Shown: in pieces, positions 1 to 9,024 of the stretch
Layout of the letters: the number at the start of each line of letters is the position of its first letter
Position numbering within the stretch: position 1 is the first letter of the stretch
Assembly (NCBI RefSeq): GCF_036250695.1
Contig: NZ_CP109427.1
Coordinates: 2,604,001 to 2,668,000, forward strand
DNA from: Streptomyces sp. NBC_01497
GTDB taxonomy: Bacteria > Actinomycetota > Actinomycetes > Streptomycetales > Streptomycetaceae
Reading direction: 5' to 3'
Length of the DNA stretch: 64,000 nt
The notes under the pieces: model-generated
What the model was told of the DNA's origin: nothing
What the model saw: the letters and a program-made list of their open reading frames with translations, nothing else
The model's database searches: none
Position numbers and translations under genes: made by a program

Positions 1-477
1 GTCGGCGGACCCGGCCCTCGCGCGCTCCGCGACCTTCGCCACCAGGGGTGCGACGCCCCGCTCGCGGCAGCGTCTGACCTCCTCGTCGTCGGCGCCGTCG
101 GGAGGCGCGAACCCGGCGTAGAGGCCGGCCAGTTCCTCCAGCCAGTCACGCCACTGGAGCAGTCCGGCGGTGTACCGCCGCACCTGGCCGTCCAGGTCCG
201 TGCCGGCCGGCGGGAGGTCCCGCAGGATGGCCCCCTGGTCCTCGCTGTCCCCCTCGCCCTCCGCCTCGGCGGGCCACCACGCTGCCCAGTGCCCGTAGCG
301 CTCGACGACCGCGCGGGGGAAGGCGTCGGGGTCCGCCTCCGCGCCCTGCTCCGCCTCGGCCTCGGAGACCGCGAGGTACATCGCCCGCACCTCGTCGGGC
401 GCGGCCTCCCGGTCGAAGGGGTGCCGGGCGGGATCCATCCGGGACCAGTAGGGCTCGTGAAGAAAGCGGTCGGGCAT
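1..477 (-). CDS. Conserved hypothetical protein, 3' end cut by window edge
   Basis: The frame is open from an ATG at 477 down to base 1, giving at least 159 residues with no stop inside the window. The protein is acidic and Trp/Glu-rich (residues 60-70 contain AAWWPAEAEGEGD), with no signal peptide or membrane segment and no motif I recognise. An ACGGAG stretch just upstream can serve as ribosome site. It follows the Clp N-domain gene by 61 bp on the same strand, so it could be the third gene of that operon. Function unknown; only the coding call is supported. Confidence 0.7.
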   Translation of the reverse strand, partial: MPDRFLHEPYWSRMDPARHPFDREAAPDEVRAMYLAVSEAEAEQGAEADPDAFPRAVVERYGHWAAWWPAEAEGEGDSEDQGAILRDLPPAGTDLDGQVRRYTAGLLQWRDWLEELAGLYAGFAPPDGADDEEVRRCRERGVAPLVAKVAERARAGSAD

Positions 478-538
478 GGTGCTCCGTTCGTCTCGTTCTC
501 TCGTCCCGTTCCCCCGCGCCGCGGGCGCGGCCCACCTG

Positions 539-1105
539 TCAGGCCGCTCCGGCCGCCGCCCGGCGTTCGGCCAGGGCCTGCTGCAGGGCCCCGTGGGTCG
601 CGCCGTGGTCGGCCAGCACTTCGGCCGCGACCCCCGGACGGGCCGTCAGCGCCAGCAGGATGTACACGTCGGGGATGGTCCTGTCCTTGTGGGCCAGGGC
701 GATCCGCAGGGACCGTTCGAGGACCGACTTCGCCTCACGGGAGAACGCGCGGTGGCCGCTTCGCCACCGCTTCGACGTCACGTCGCCCTGGAGCACGCCC
801 TCCCCGTGCGCCGCCTCGACGCGGCCGACGATCTCCGCCACGTCGATGCCGAGGCCGGCGAGGGCCTCGGCGTCCGCGCGAGTCAGGCCCGCGCGCCGGT
901 GCGCCTCGCCCAGTCCGCGTTCGACCGACGCGCGCCGGGCGGTGACGCCGAGGACGGCGAGGAGGTCCGCGGCGCCCGTACCGCGCTGATCCAGCAGGGC
1001 GAGCAGCAGGTGTTCCTCGGTCACCGTGTCCGCCGACCGGAGCGCCGCGTGCCGCGTCGCCTCCGCCACCACGCGGCGCGCGTCCGGGGTGAAGCGTTCG
1101 AACAT
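539..1105 (-). CDS. Clp N-terminal (ClpC-NTD-like) domain protein without AAA+ module
   Basis: The 188-residue protein carries two Clp_N repeats. The first is residues 1-45 (MFERFTPDARRVV, then EEHLLLALLDQ) and the second about 118-170 (FSREAKSVLERS, then YILLALTARPG). There is no Walker motif, so it cannot unfold substrates itself. In mycobacteria, stand-alone ClpC-NTD-like proteins (ClpC2/ClpC3) bind substances that target the ClpC1 N-domain and are induced by them. A decoy or sensor role here is inferred by analogy. The ATG at 1105 overlaps the TGA of the upstream HTH gene (TGATG), implying translational coupling; an upstream in-frame start at 1174 would run into the HTH gene and is less likely. 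Confidence 0.85.
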   Translation of the reverse strand: MFERFTPDARRVVAEATRHAALRSADTVTEEHLLLALLDQRGTGAADLLAVLGVTARRASVERGLGEAHRRAGLTRADAEALAGLGIDVAEIVGRVEAAHGEGVLQGDVTSKRWRSGHRAFSREAKSVLERSLRIALAHKDRTIPDVYILLALTARPGVAAEVLADHGATHGALQQALAERRAAAGAA

Positions 1106-1314
1106 CACTGCCTCCCGTGCTTCTTGTGTGCCGCCTGGCGGCTCACGCCCAGTTCGTCCGCGATCTCCTGCCACGACCAGCCCTGGCCACGGGCTCCGCG
1201 CACCTGTACGGCTTCCAGTTGTTCGAGCAGCCGCCGCAGCGCGGCGACGGCCCGCAGTCCGATCCGTGGGTCCCGGTCACCCGCTCGGGCGGCCAGGTCT
1301 GTCGCCTCCGTCAT
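1105..1314 (-). CDS. Small helix-turn-helix DNA-binding protein
   Basis: This 69-residue protein has a basic N-terminal helix region (GLRAVAALRRLLEQLE). It ends in a clear HTH: WSWQEIADELGVSRQAAHKKH, residues 47-66, of the type in small sigma-region-4-like or AsnC-like regulators. The ATG at 1314 lies 7 nt after a TACATT -10 hexamer, so the transcript is probably leaderless. Its stop overlaps the start of the Clp N-domain gene. Two imperfect palindromes sit over the promoter, which suggests autoregulation, with the Clp N-domain protein as coupled partner. A 109-residue version from 1434 would read through the promoter and is rejected. Confidence 0.85.
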   Translation of the reverse strand: MTEATDLAARAGDRDPRIGLRAVAALRRLLEQLEAVQVRGARGQGWSWQEIADELGVSRQAAHKKHGRQ

Positions 1315-1363
1315 GTCTGTCAATGTACGTTGACAGAACGCGGCCGTCAACCAACATTGACAG
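1315..1363 (-). promoter_or_regulatory. Leaderless promoter with two palindromic operators for the HTH/Clp-N operon
   Basis: On the minus strand a TTGACG (1350-1345) and a TACATT (1327-1322) are separated by exactly 17 bases, and the ATG follows 7 bases later. Two copies of an inverted repeat with arms CTGTCAA/TTGACRG lie at 1317-1336 and 1344-1363, centres 27 bp apart. One covers the -10 and the other the -35. The layout is that of a repressor blocking RNA polymerase. The promoter elements and palindromes are read directly; the identity of the binder is inferred. Confidence 0.75.
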
Positions 1364-1451
1364 GCGGGGAGTGCGGGCGACCACCCGCGTCGGACGGCCG
1401 CCGCGCATACGGGCGCCGCGCGGGCCGCCTTCACGTCAGACCGTCACATCG

Positions 1452-2414
1452 TCACATCGTCAGGACGATCTTCCCGAACAGGTTCCCGGCCTCCATCCGC
1501 TCGAACGCCTCGCGCGCCCGGCCCACCGGCAGGATGTCGTCGATCACCGGCCGGACGCCGGCCGTCGCACAGAACGACAGCAGGTCCTCCAGTTCGTCAC
1601 GCGAGCCCATGGTCGAGCCGACGACCTTGAGTTCGAGGAAGAAGATCCGGGTCAGCTCCGCGTTCGCCGGCCGGTCGCCGCTCGTCGCGCCGGAGATCAC
1701 CACCGTGCCGCCGGGCCGGAGCGACTTGACGGAGTGCGACCAGGTGGCGGCGCCCACCGTCTCGATCACCGCGTCGACCCGCTGCGGCAGCCGCGCGCCC
1801 GGCTCGAAGGCCTCCACCGCGCCCAGTTCGACGGCCCGCCGCCGCTTCGCCGCGTCCCGGCTCGTCGCGTACACCCGCAGCCCGGCCGCGCTGCCGAGTA
1901 CCACGCACGCGGTGGCGACGCCGCCGCCCGCACCCTGCACGAGCACCGAATCCCCGGGCCGTACCCCAGCGTTGGTGAACAGCATCCGGTACGCGGTGAG
2001 CCACGCGGTCGGCAGGCAGGCCGCCTGTTCGAAGCTGAGCTCCTTCGGTTTCGGCACCACGTTCCAGGTCGGTACGGTGACCCGTTCCGCGAACGTCCCG
2101 TCGTAGACCTCGGTGAGTATCGACCGGCGTTCCTTCGGCCCGACGCCGTGGCCGCTCTCGCCGATGACGGAGTGGACGACGACCTCGTTGCCGTCCTCGT
2201 CGACGCCCGCGGCGTCGCAGCCGAGGATCATCGGCAGGCGGTCGGCCGGCAGGCCCACACCGCGCAACGACCACAGGTCGTGGTGGTTGAGCGACGCGGC
2301 CTTCACGGTGACGGTGCTCCAGCCGGGCCGCGCCGCGGGCTCCGGACGCTCACCCAGCTCAAGGCCGTTGAGGGGCTGATCCTTGTCGATGCGTGCTGCG
2401 TAGACGGCGAACAT
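1452..2414 (-). CDS. Medium-chain zinc-type alcohol dehydrogenase/quinone oxidoreductase
   Basis: A 320-residue MDR-superfamily reductase. An N-terminal GroES-like domain contains SLNHHDLWSLRG (41-52) and ILGCDAAG (63-70). A Rossmann domain has the nucleotide-binding loop GAGGGVA at 161-167, followed by YATSRDAAKRR, whose basic residues suit NADP(H). The C-terminus is GNLFGKIVLTM, typical of this family. The structural-zinc cysteine lobe is absent, so it is closer to the zinc-independent reductases. The substrate cannot be read. The start at ATG 2414 matches family length; a 376-residue reading from 2582 adds low-complexity sequence. It is transcribed divergently from the MarR-GNAT gene. Confidence 0.88.
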   Translation of the reverse strand: MFAVYAARIDKDQPLNGLELGERPEPAARPGWSTVTVKAASLNHHDLWSLRGVGLPADRLPMILGCDAAGVDEDGNEVVVHSVIGESGHGVGPKERRSILTEVYDGTFAERVTVPTWNVVPKPKELSFEQAACLPTAWLTAYRMLFTNAGVRPGDSVLVQGAGGGVATACVVLGSAAGLRVYATSRDAAKRRRAVELGAVEAFEPGARLPQRVDAVIETVGAATWSHSVKSLRPGGTVVISGATSGDRPANAELTRIFFLELKVVGSTMGSRDELEDLLSFCATAGVRPVIDDILPVGRAREAFERMEAGNLFGKIVLTM

Positions 2415-2655
2415 GCCACGACGATAGGCGCGCTCCCGCGCGGCGGGGAACACACCGCCGATGTGACACACACCCCGCACCCGGGCGGCCCCGGGGCCAG
2501 CGTCGTCGGCCCGGTCACCCGGGCACGTTCCGCCCCCCTGACTCCGATCCGCCGCACCCCGCCGAGGCGTCCGAACGCGCACGGGGACCCGCCGGCCGCG
2601 TCACGTCGCACCCCCGCACTCCCGCACCCTGCCCGGTTGCCCCCGATTTCCTTAC

Positions 2656-2669
2656 CTGACTAAGGTCAG
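2656..2669. promoter_or_regulatory. Palindrome before the MarR-GNAT gene
   Basis: CTGAC-TAAG-GTCAG is a perfect 5+5 inverted repeat ending 3 bases before the ATG at 2673. TAAGGT within it can act as a -10 with TTGCCC about 18 bases upstream, placing the transcript start near the start codon. It is a plausible autoregulatory MarR site. The rest of the divergent region (2415-2655) shows no other clear element. Confidence 0.45.
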
Positions 2670-2672
2670 AGA

Positions 2673-3572
2673 ATGGAACCGGAGCAGGTGGAACGGGTAC
2701 GGCGCTTCAACCGGACGGTCGCCGAACGCGTGGGAGTGCTGCACGACCACTATCTGGGCGGTGCCCGCCCCTACGGGCAGGCCCGGCTGCTCTGGGAGAT
2801 CGGAGACGGCGGCACGCACGATGTGCGCGGCGTGCGCGACCGGCTCGACCTCGATTCCGGCTATGTGAGCCGGCTCCTGCGGGCGCTCGAACGCGACGGC
2901 CTCGTCACCGTCGCTGCCCACCCCCGCGACCGCAGGGTGCGCACCGTGCGGCTGACCGCGGCCGGGCAGCGGGAGCGAGCTCTCCTCGACGACCGCAGCG
3001 ACGCACTCGCCGCGTCGCTCCTCGCTCCGCTCGACGCCCGGAAGCGCGAGAGGCTGACCTCGGCCATGGCCGAGGTCGAGCGCCTGCTGACCGCCTCGGT
3101 GGTCTCCCTGACCGCCCGGGACCCCGGCCACCCGGACGCCGTGCACTGCCTGCGCTCCTACGCCGCCGAACTGGGGGAACTCTTCGAGGGCGGCTTCGAT
3201 CCCGCACGCAGCCTCCTGCCCGACCCCGGGGAACTGCGCCCACCCGGCGGCCTGTTCCTCGTCGCCACACTGCACGGCGAGCCGGTGGGCTGCGGTGGGA
3301 TCAAGCTGCCGGCCGGAGCGCCCGCGGAGATCAAGCGACTGTGGGTCTCCCCCCACGTGCGGGGGCTCGGCCTGGCCCGGCGCCTGCTGTCGGAACTGGA
3401 GGAACGCGCCGCGCTGCACGGCAGCCGGCGGGTCCGGCTCGACACCAACAGAGCCCTCGAAGCAGCCACCCGCCTCTACCGCGAGAGCGGCTACCGCGAG
3501 GTCACAGCCTTCAACGCCGAGCCCTACGCCGACCACTGGTTCGAGAAGCGGTTGGCCCCGGGGACACCGTAG
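2673..3572 (+). CDS. MarR-type winged helix fused to GNAT acetyltransferase
   Basis: At 299 residues this is twice the length of a normal MarR protein. Residues about 30-105 form a winged helix, with recognition helix region SGYVSRLLRALERDG (62-76) and the wing DRRVRTVRLTAAG. Residues about 190-299 form a GNAT domain with GEPVGCGGIKL, IKRLWVSPHVRGLGLARRLL (220-239, containing the acetyl-CoA loop), and LYRESGYREV near the end. This fusion family occurs in several bacteria; acetylation may respond to or modify a ligand, but the substrate is unknown. The ATG at 2673 is preceded by the palindrome at 2656-2669. A strong hairpin follows the stop. Confidence 0.9.
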   Translation: MEPEQVERVRRFNRTVAERVGVLHDHYLGGARPYGQARLLWEIGDGGTHDVRGVRDRLDLDSGYVSRLLRALERDGLVTVAAHPRDRRVRTVRLTAAGQRERALLDDRSDALAASLLAPLDARKRERLTSAMAEVERLLTASVVSLTARDPGHPDAVHCLRSYAAELGELFEGGFDPARSLLPDPGELRPPGGLFLVATLHGEPVGCGGIKLPAGAPAEIKRLWVSPHVRGLGLARRLLSELEERAALHGSRRVRLDTNRALEAATRLYRESGYREVTAFNAEPYADHWFEKRLAPGTP

Positions 3573-3613
3573 GGACGACGGGCCTGCCGGCCCGGCGGCT
3601 CCGCCCGGCCGGG

Positions 3614-3658
3614 GTCCGCGACCTCGCGCCCGCCGGGAGCGGGCGCGAGGTCGCGGAC
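3614..3658. terminator. Bidirectional hairpin terminator
   Basis: A perfect 20-bp stem (GTCCGCGACCTCGCGCCCGC and its complement) with a 5-base loop CGGGA lies between the convergent MarR-GNAT and malic enzyme genes. There is no long T run, as is usual for Streptomyces terminators. It can serve both strands. Confidence 0.85.
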
Positions 3659-3663
3659 AACCC

Positions 3664-4875
3664 CTAGCGGCGCGCCACGCCGTCCAGCCGGGCGGCGGCG
3701 GCCACCGCGGCCGTCACCGCGGGGGCCACCCGCTCGTCGAACGGGGACGGGATCACGAAGTCGGCGGCCAGGTCGTCGCCGACGACGGCGGCCAGCGCCT
3801 CGGCCGCGGCGATCTTCATGCCCTCGGTGATCCGGGACGCCCGCACCTGGAGCGCTCCGGCGAAGATGCCGGGGAAGGCCAGCACGTTGTTGATCTGGTT
3901 CGGGAAGTCGCTGCGCCCGGTCGCGACGACCGCCGCGTACCGGTGGGCGACATCCGGGTGCACCTCCGGGTCCGGGTTCGCCATGGCGAAGACGAACGCG
4001 TCCTGCGCCATCGAGGCGACGGCCGCCTCGGGCACCGTCCCGCCGGACACGCCGATGAACACGTCGGCGCCCTTGAGCGCGGACTCCAGCGAACCGGACA
4101 GGCCCGCCTTGTTCGTCAGTCCGGCGATCTCCCGCTTGACGTCCGTCAGGTCGTCTCGGTCGGTGCTGACGACGCCCTTGCGGTCCGTGACGGCCACGTC
4201 GCCGATCCCCGCCGCCAGCAGGAACTTGGCGATCGCGACGCCGGCCGCGCCGGCGCCCGAGATGACCGCGCGCAGGTCGCCGAGCTCGCGTCCGGTGAGC
4301 TTCGCGGCGTTGCGCAGCGCGGCGAGCGTGACGACGGCCGTGCCGTGCTGGTCGTCGTGGAAGACCGGGATGTCCAGCCGCTCCTGGAGCTTGCGCTCGA
4401 TCTCGAAGCAGCGGGGTGCCGCGATGTCCTCCAGATTCACCCCGCCGAACGACGGGGCCAGGCGCACGACCGTCTCGACGATCTCGTCCGCGTCGGTGGT
4501 GGCGAGCGCGATCGGCACCGCGTCGACGCCGCCGAACTGCTTGAACAGGATGGCCTTGCCCTCCATGACGGGGAGCGAGGCCTCCGGGCCGATGTCGCCG
4601 AGTCCCAGCACCGCCGTACCGTCAGTCACGACCGCGACGACCTGGGACTTCCAGGTGTAGTCGTGCACCAGCTCGGGATTCTCGGCGATCGCCGTGCACA
4701 CGCGCGCAACCCCGGGGGTGTACGCGAGGGAGAGTTCGTCCCGGTCCCGCACCGGGACCGTGGCCTGCACGGCCAGCTTGCCGCCCCGGTGCAGGGCGAA
4801 GACGGGATCGAAGGGCTCGTCGGATTCGGTGTCCGTCTCCGCGTCACTGCGCGGGTTGACGATCTCCGCTGCCAT
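3664..4875 (-). CDS. NAD(P)-dependent malic enzyme
   Basis: This 403-residue enzyme oxidatively decarboxylates malate to pyruvate. Visible family features are SLAYTPGVA (49-57, catalytic Tyr52), [13 protein letters not shown] with catalytic Lys107, [14 protein letters not shown] with metal-binding Glu149/Asp150, FHDDQHGTA (172-180, Asp174/175), and the dinucleotide loop GAGAAGVA (207-214). Length fits the short bacterial class rather than the MaeB-phosphotransacetylase fusions. An AAGGGG ribosome site lies 9 bases before the ATG at 4875. The gene is divergent from the amino acid ABC operon. Cofactor preference (NAD or NADP) cannot be decided by eye. Confidence 0.95.
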   Translation of the reverse strand: MAAEIVNPRSDAETDTESDEPFDPVFALHRGGKLAVQATVPVRDRDELSLAYTPGVARVCTAIAENPELVHDYTWKSQVVAVVTDGTAVLGLGDIGPEASLPVMEGKAILFKQFGGVDAVPIALATTDADEIVETVVRLAPSFGGVNLEDIAAPRCFEIERKLQERLDIPVFHDDQHGTAVVTLAALRNAAKLTGRELGDLRAVISGAGAAGVAIAKFLLAAGIGDVAVTDRKGVVSTDRDDLTDVKREIAGLTNKAGLSGSLESALKGADVFIGVSGGTVPEAAVASMAQDAFVFAMANPDPEVHPDVAHRYAAVVATGRSDFPNQINNVLAFPGIFAGALQVRASRITEGMKIAAAEALAAVVGDDLAADFVIPSPFDERVAPAVTAAVAAAARLDGVARR

Positions 4876-5286
4876 CTGATGTGTCCCCTTTGGGTTGTTC
4901 GTTCGAGGGTGTGCCGGGAGTCCGCCCCTGGTCGAGGGGTGGTTCGACGCGCCGCACGCGCGTCCTCAAGTCCCGGTGGGGGAAAAGTCATTCATACCCG
5001 ACGGGTGGCGTCGCCACGCGCGCCTGACCACGGCGTGGGCAGCCGGAGATTCTCCGGCCGGCAGGAGGCGTCCCGGAAGGGAGCCCCGCCGCGCGAGGCG
5101 GGCGGGTGTCGGTTCGGGGGTGACCCGTTATCCGATTTTGACATGCCCGGCGGCCTGTAGCCGCCTGTCCAAATGGCAGGATGCCGTAATCACACACGGT
5201 CGCGACACCCGAAGACGCGTGCACGTCCACCTGGCAGCCACCCCTTTGCCGTCCCAACACGGTGACCCATCTCGGAGGACCCGAAC
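4876..5286. other. Divergent intergenic region, malic enzyme / ABC operon
   Basis: These 411 bases hold the two divergent promoters. A TTGACA occurs at 5138-5143 on the plus strand, but I find no convincing -10 hexamer 16-18 bases after it. A short inverted repeat GGCAGGATGCC is at about 5175-5185. Ribosome sites end the region on both sides. No coding potential is seen. Confidence 0.4.
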
Positions 5287-6237
5287 ATGAGTACCACCCC
5301 TCGCACCATCGCCGTGAGGTCCCGGGTCGCCGCTGTCGGCGCGCTCGCGGTCGCGGGCGCCCTCGTCCTGACCGGCTGCGGCGACCAGACGAAGAAGGAC
5401 AGCGGGAGCAGCGGTGCCGCCAGCACGAGCGCCGCGCCCTCCCTGCACGACAAGCTGCCGCAGCAGATCAAGGACCAGGGCGTTCTCAAGGTCGGATCCG
5501 ACATCGCGTACGCACCGGTCGAATTCACCGACAAGTCGGGCAAGACGGCGGGCATGGACCCGGACATCGGCGCGGCCATCGGCAAGCAGCTCGGCGTGAG
5601 GGTGGAGTTCGAGAACGGCACCTTCGACTCGCTGGTGACCGGCCTGCGCGCCAAGCGCTACGACATGATCATGTCGGCGATGACGGACACCAAGGACCGG
5701 CAGAACGGCGTCGAGGACGGCAAGAAGGTCGGCGCCGGCGTCGACTTCGTCGACTACTACAGCGCGGGCGTCTCGATCTACACGCAGAAGGGCAAGACCC
5801 AGGGCATCAGCGGCTGGAACGACCTCTGCGGCAAGACCATCGTGGTGGAGCGCGGCACCGTCTCCGAGGACCTCTCCAAGTCCGAGGCGAAGAAGTGCCC
5901 GGCCGGCAAGAAGGTCAAGATCGAGTCGTTCGACACCGACCAGCAGGCGCAGGTCCGCCTCAAGAGCGGTGGCGCGGACGCCGGTTCGTCGGACTCCCCG
6001 ATCGCCGCCTACGCGGTGAAGACCTCCGGCGGCGGCAACGACTTCCAGCTGGTCGGCAAGACCGTCGAGGCGGCGCCGTACGGCATCGCGGTGACGAAGG
6101 GCGACACCCAGCTGACCCAGGCGCTCCAGCAGGCCCTGGACGCGATCATCAAGAACGGCGAATACCAGAAGATCCTCCAGAAGTGGGGTGCCGACAGCGG
6201 CGCCGTCACCTCGGCGGCGATCAACGCCGGCAGCTGA
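5287..6237 (+). CDS. Polar amino acid ABC transporter, substrate-binding lipoprotein
   Basis: The 316-residue precursor has a basic N-terminus and hydrophobic stretch, then a lipobox LVLTGC with the lipidated Cys31, so the mature protein is membrane-anchored outside the cell. The body is a family 3 solute-binding protein: ADIAY-like [42 protein letters not shown] and the late [10 protein letters not shown]. The family binds Glu/Gln/Asp or basic amino acids; the exact ligand is unknown. A GGAGGA ribosome site precedes the ATG. Permease and ATPase genes follow on the same strand. Confidence 0.93.
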   Translation: MSTTPRTIAVRSRVAAVGALAVAGALVLTGCGDQTKKDSGSSGAASTSAAPSLHDKLPQQIKDQGVLKVGSDIAYAPVEFTDKSGKTAGMDPDIGAAIGKQLGVRVEFENGTFDSLVTGLRAKRYDMIMSAMTDTKDRQNGVEDGKKVGAGVDFVDYYSAGVSIYTQKGKTQGISGWNDLCGKTIVVERGTVSEDLSKSEAKKCPAGKKVKIESFDTDQQAQVRLKSGGADAGSSDSPIAAYAVKTSGGGNDFQLVGKTVEAAPYGIAVTKGDTQLTQALQQALDAIIKNGEYQKILQKWGADSGAVTSAAINAGS

Positions 6238-6365
6238 CCCGCGGTGGACGGGCGCCCCGCCCGCTCCGCGTCCCCGGCCACCCCGGGGGCGGGGGCGTAC
6301 GCGCCGGGGCGCCGCGGACCGAGGGGGGACCGAGGGCCGAGAGGACCGAGAGGCAGAGAAGACCT

Positions 6366-7307
6366 GTGAGTGTCGACATCAACAACAAGGCGGAACCCGC
6401 CGACGCCGTGCCCGCACCACCGGAGGCCATCCGCGCCATCCCGGTGAAGCACTACGGGCGGTACGTCTCCGGCGTGATCGCCGTCGCCGTACTCGTCCTG
6501 ATCATCTACGCCTTCTCGCAGGGCAAGGTGAACTGGGGTGCGATCCCCGACTTCTTCTTCGACTCGCGCGTGCTCGGCGGCGTCGGCAAGACCCTGCTCC
6601 TGACGGTGCTCGCGATGGTGATGGGCGTCGTGCTCGGCGTCATCCTCTCCGTGATGCGCCTGTCGAAGAACCCGGTGACCTCGGCCATCTCGTGGTTCTA
6701 CATCTGGTTCTTCCGGGGTACGCCGGTCTACGTGCAACTGCTGGTCTGGTTCAACCTGGGCCTGGTCTTCGAGTACATCAACCTCGGACCGATCTACAAG
6801 GACTACTGGTCGTCGTTCATGACGCCGTTCCTGACGGCCCTGCTCGGCCTCGGCCTCAACGAGGCCGCGTACATGGCGGAGATCTGCCGCGCCGGTCTGC
6901 TCTCGGTGGACGAGGGCCAGACGGAGGCGTCCCAGGCGCTCGGCATGAGCCACGGCAAGACCCTGCGGCGGATCGTCATCCCGCAGGCGATGCGGGTGAT
7001 CGTGCCGCCTACGGGCAACGAGGTCATCAACATGCTGAAGACGACCTCGCTGGTCTCCGCGGTGCAGTACTCGGAGCTGCTGCGGGTCGCGCAGGACATC
7101 GGGCAGACCTCGGGCGCCGCGGCGGAGATGCTGTTCCTGGCGGCGGCCTGGTACCTGATCCTGACGACGGTCTTCAGCGTCGGCCAGTTCTACCTGGAGC
7201 GGTACTACGCGCGCGGGTCGAGCCGGGCGCTGCCGCCGACGCCCTGGCAGAAGGTCAGGGCGAACATGCTCTCGCTGAGCAACCGTGCCGGAGGAGGTGC
7301 CGCATGA
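6366..7307 (+). CDS. Polar amino acid ABC transporter, permease
   Basis: The 313-residue membrane protein has a cytoplasmic N-terminal tail, one early TM ([18 protein letters not shown]), then a HisM/GlnP-type permease domain. [15 protein letters not shown] and the EAA loop [21 protein letters not shown], which docks on the ATPase, are present. The GTG at 6366 was chosen because an AGAGAAGA stretch precedes it and because the frame upstream overlaps the binding-protein gene. Its TGA overlaps the ATPase ATG by 4 bases (ATGA), so translation is coupled. One permease gene suggests a homodimeric channel. Confidence 0.93.
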   Translation: MSVDINNKAEPADAVPAPPEAIRAIPVKHYGRYVSGVIAVAVLVLIIYAFSQGKVNWGAIPDFFFDSRVLGGVGKTLLLTVLAMVMGVVLGVILSVMRLSKNPVTSAISWFYIWFFRGTPVYVQLLVWFNLGLVFEYINLGPIYKDYWSSFMTPFLTALLGLGLNEAAYMAEICRAGLLSVDEGQTEASQALGMSHGKTLRRIVIPQAMRVIVPPTGNEVINMLKTTSLVSAVQYSELLRVAQDIGQTSGAAAEMLFLAAAWYLILTTVFSVGQFYLERYYARGSSRALPPTPWQKVRANMLSLSNRAGGGAA

Positions 7308-8065
7308 CCGCGATGGTGAGGGCCCAGGGCGTGCACAAGTCCTTCGGCGCCGTGGAGGTGCTCAAGGGCATCGACCTGGAGGTCGCGCCGCAGGAGGTGT
7401 TCTGCCTGGTCGGTCCGTCCGGCTCGGGCAAGTCGACGTTCCTGCGCTGCATCAACCACCTGGAGAAGATCAACGCCGGCCGGCTGTACGTCGACGGCGA
7501 GCTGGTCGGCTACCGGCAGCACGGCGACAAGCTGTACGAGCTGCGCGACAGCGAGGTGGCACTCAAGCGCCGCGACATCGGCATGGTGTTCCAGCGCTTC
7601 AACCTGTTCCCCCACATGACGGCCATCGAGAACGTCATGGAGGCGCCCGTCCGGGTCAGGCGGCAGAGCAGGGCCACGGCCCGCGCGAACGCCGTGCGGC
7701 TGCTGGACCGGGTCGGTCTGTCCGACAAGTCGGACAACTACCCGTCGCAGCTGTCCGGCGGCCAGCAGCAGCGCGTCGCGATCGCCCGCGCGCTGGCCAT
7801 GGAGCCGAAGCTGATGCTGTTCGACGAGCCGACGTCGGCGCTCGACCCGGAGCTCGTGGGCGATGTCCTGGACGTGATGCGCGACCTGGCGTCCGACGGC
7901 ATGACGATGATCGTCGTCACCCACGAGATGGGCTTCGCCCGCGAGGTCGGGGACGCGCTGGTGTTCATGGACGACGGCGTGGTCGTGGAGTCGGGCCACC
8001 CGCGGGAGGTCCTGACGAAGCCGCGGCACGAACGCACGAAGGCGTTCCTGTCCAAGGTTCTGTGA
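7304..8065 (+). CDS. Polar amino acid ABC transporter, ATP-binding protein
   Basis: The 253-residue ATPase has Walker [10 protein letters not shown] (38-46), Q-loop at [11 protein letters not shown] (94-104), signature LSGGQQQR (150-157), Walker B LMLFDEP (170-176) and H-loop [12 protein letters not shown]. The FNLFPHMT and HEMGFAREV motifs are those of GlnQ/HisP-type amino acid importers. The start at 7304 is supported by GGAGGTG a few bases upstream and overlaps the permease stop. It ends the three-gene operon, followed by a hairpin. Confidence 0.95.
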   Translation: MTAMVRAQGVHKSFGAVEVLKGIDLEVAPQEVFCLVGPSGSGKSTFLRCINHLEKINAGRLYVDGELVGYRQHGDKLYELRDSEVALKRRDIGMVFQRFNLFPHMTAIENVMEAPVRVRRQSRATARANAVRLLDRVGLSDKSDNYPSQLSGGQQQRVAIARALAMEPKLMLFDEPTSALDPELVGDVLDVMRDLASDGMTMIVVTHEMGFAREVGDALVFMDDGVVVESGHPREVLTKPRHERTKAFLSKVL

Positions 8066-8082
8066 GGCGGCCCTGACGCGCA

Positions 8083-8127
8083 CGAGGGGTACGGGTACGG
8101 CGCACACCGCCGTCCGCGTACCCCTCG
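8083..8127. terminator. Hairpin terminator after the ABC operon
   Basis: An inverted repeat with outer arms CGAGGGGTACG/CGTACCCCTCG and an inner TACGGCG/CGCCGT stem lies between the convergent ATPase and methyltransferase genes and can serve both. Confidence 0.8.
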
Positions 8128-8150
8128 CCGCGCTCATGTGCCGCCGTGCG

Positions 8151-8921
8151 TCACTTGAGCGCGAGGACGACCGTGTCCGCCGGGGAGGCCCACACCGCGC
8201 GCGCCTCGCCGAATCCGGCCGCGCGCAGCGCCGCCACGTGCCACTGGAGCGGGGGCGTCCCGCCGTCGGCGTGGCTGCCGTAGATCCGGAACCGTTCGGC
8301 GGTCGCCTCCGCGAGCGCCGGGTCGGCGGCCGCGGTCTCCCACCAGGCGGCCCAGTCGAGGGCGCCGTCCTTCTTCTCCCGGTCCATCCGGGCGTGCCGG
8401 TGGGCGCGCTCCGCCGCGTCGATGCGGGGGGTGTCCTCGTGAGCCATGTGGTCCGCGTTGGCGAAGACGCCGCCCTCGCGGGTGAGACCGGCGATCCGCC
8501 CGTACAGCTCGGCGAGCGGTTCGGCGTGCAGCCAGTGCAGGGCGGTCGCGGTGAGCACCGCGTCGTACTCGGTGTACGGCAGCGCGCTCGTCCAGTCGGG
8601 GTCCGTGAGGTCGGCGGCGACGAACGAGACCCGCGCGTCGCCCGCGAAGGTGCCGCGCGCGATGGCCAGCAGCGCGGGGTCGAGGTCGACGCCCGTACTG
8701 GTGGCCCCGGGGAACCTCTCCAGCAGCCGGGCGGTGATGCTTCCGGTGCCGCAGGCGAGGTCCAGCACGCGCGGCGCGGACCCGGTCAGGGCTTCGACCA
8801 TGTCGAGCATGACCCGGAAGCGGTCCTCCCGGTCGGGCATGAACCACTCCTGCTGGCGGTCCCAGCTCCGCTGCCAGGCCCGCCAGTCGGTACCGCTTCC
8901 CGTTTCCCGTACTTCCAGCAT
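8151..8921 (-). CDS. Class I SAM-dependent methyltransferase
   Basis: The 256-residue protein has motif I VLDLACGTGS (52-61), the acidic ribose-binding residue in STGVDLDP, motif II around FVAADLTD and a post-motif region LTATALHWL, which is frequent in small-molecule methyltransferases. There is no signal or membrane segment. The substrate is unknown. The ATG at 8921 gives normal family length. It is divergent from the CGNR zinc-finger gene, with about 100 bases between the starts. Confidence 0.85.
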   Translation of the reverse strand: MLEVRETGSGTDWRAWQRSWDRQQEWFMPDREDRFRVMLDMVEALTGSAPRVLDLACGTGSITARLLERFPGATSTGVDLDPALLAIARGTFAGDARVSFVAADLTDPDWTSALPYTEYDAVLTATALHWLHAEPLAELYGRIAGLTREGGVFANADHMAHEDTPRIDAAERAHRHARMDREKKDGALDWAAWWETAAADPALAEATAERFRIYGSHADGGTPPLQWHVAALRAAGFGEARAVWASPADTVVLALK

Positions 8922-9024
8922 GGAAACCCTCCACCTCGCACCGACGCATGTAATAGTCTGTTCGGGGAAACACCTATTACTCCCCGACGTGCAGAACCCT
9001 AGACCGCCGCCGTAAGGACTACAA

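Noticed and set aside
5138..5143. TTGACA as promoter of the amino acid ABC operon
   Set aside because: No -10-like hexamer lies 16-18 bases downstream.
8991..9010. DasR half-site CTAGACC upstream of the CGNR gene
   Set aside because: The other palindrome arm is missing.
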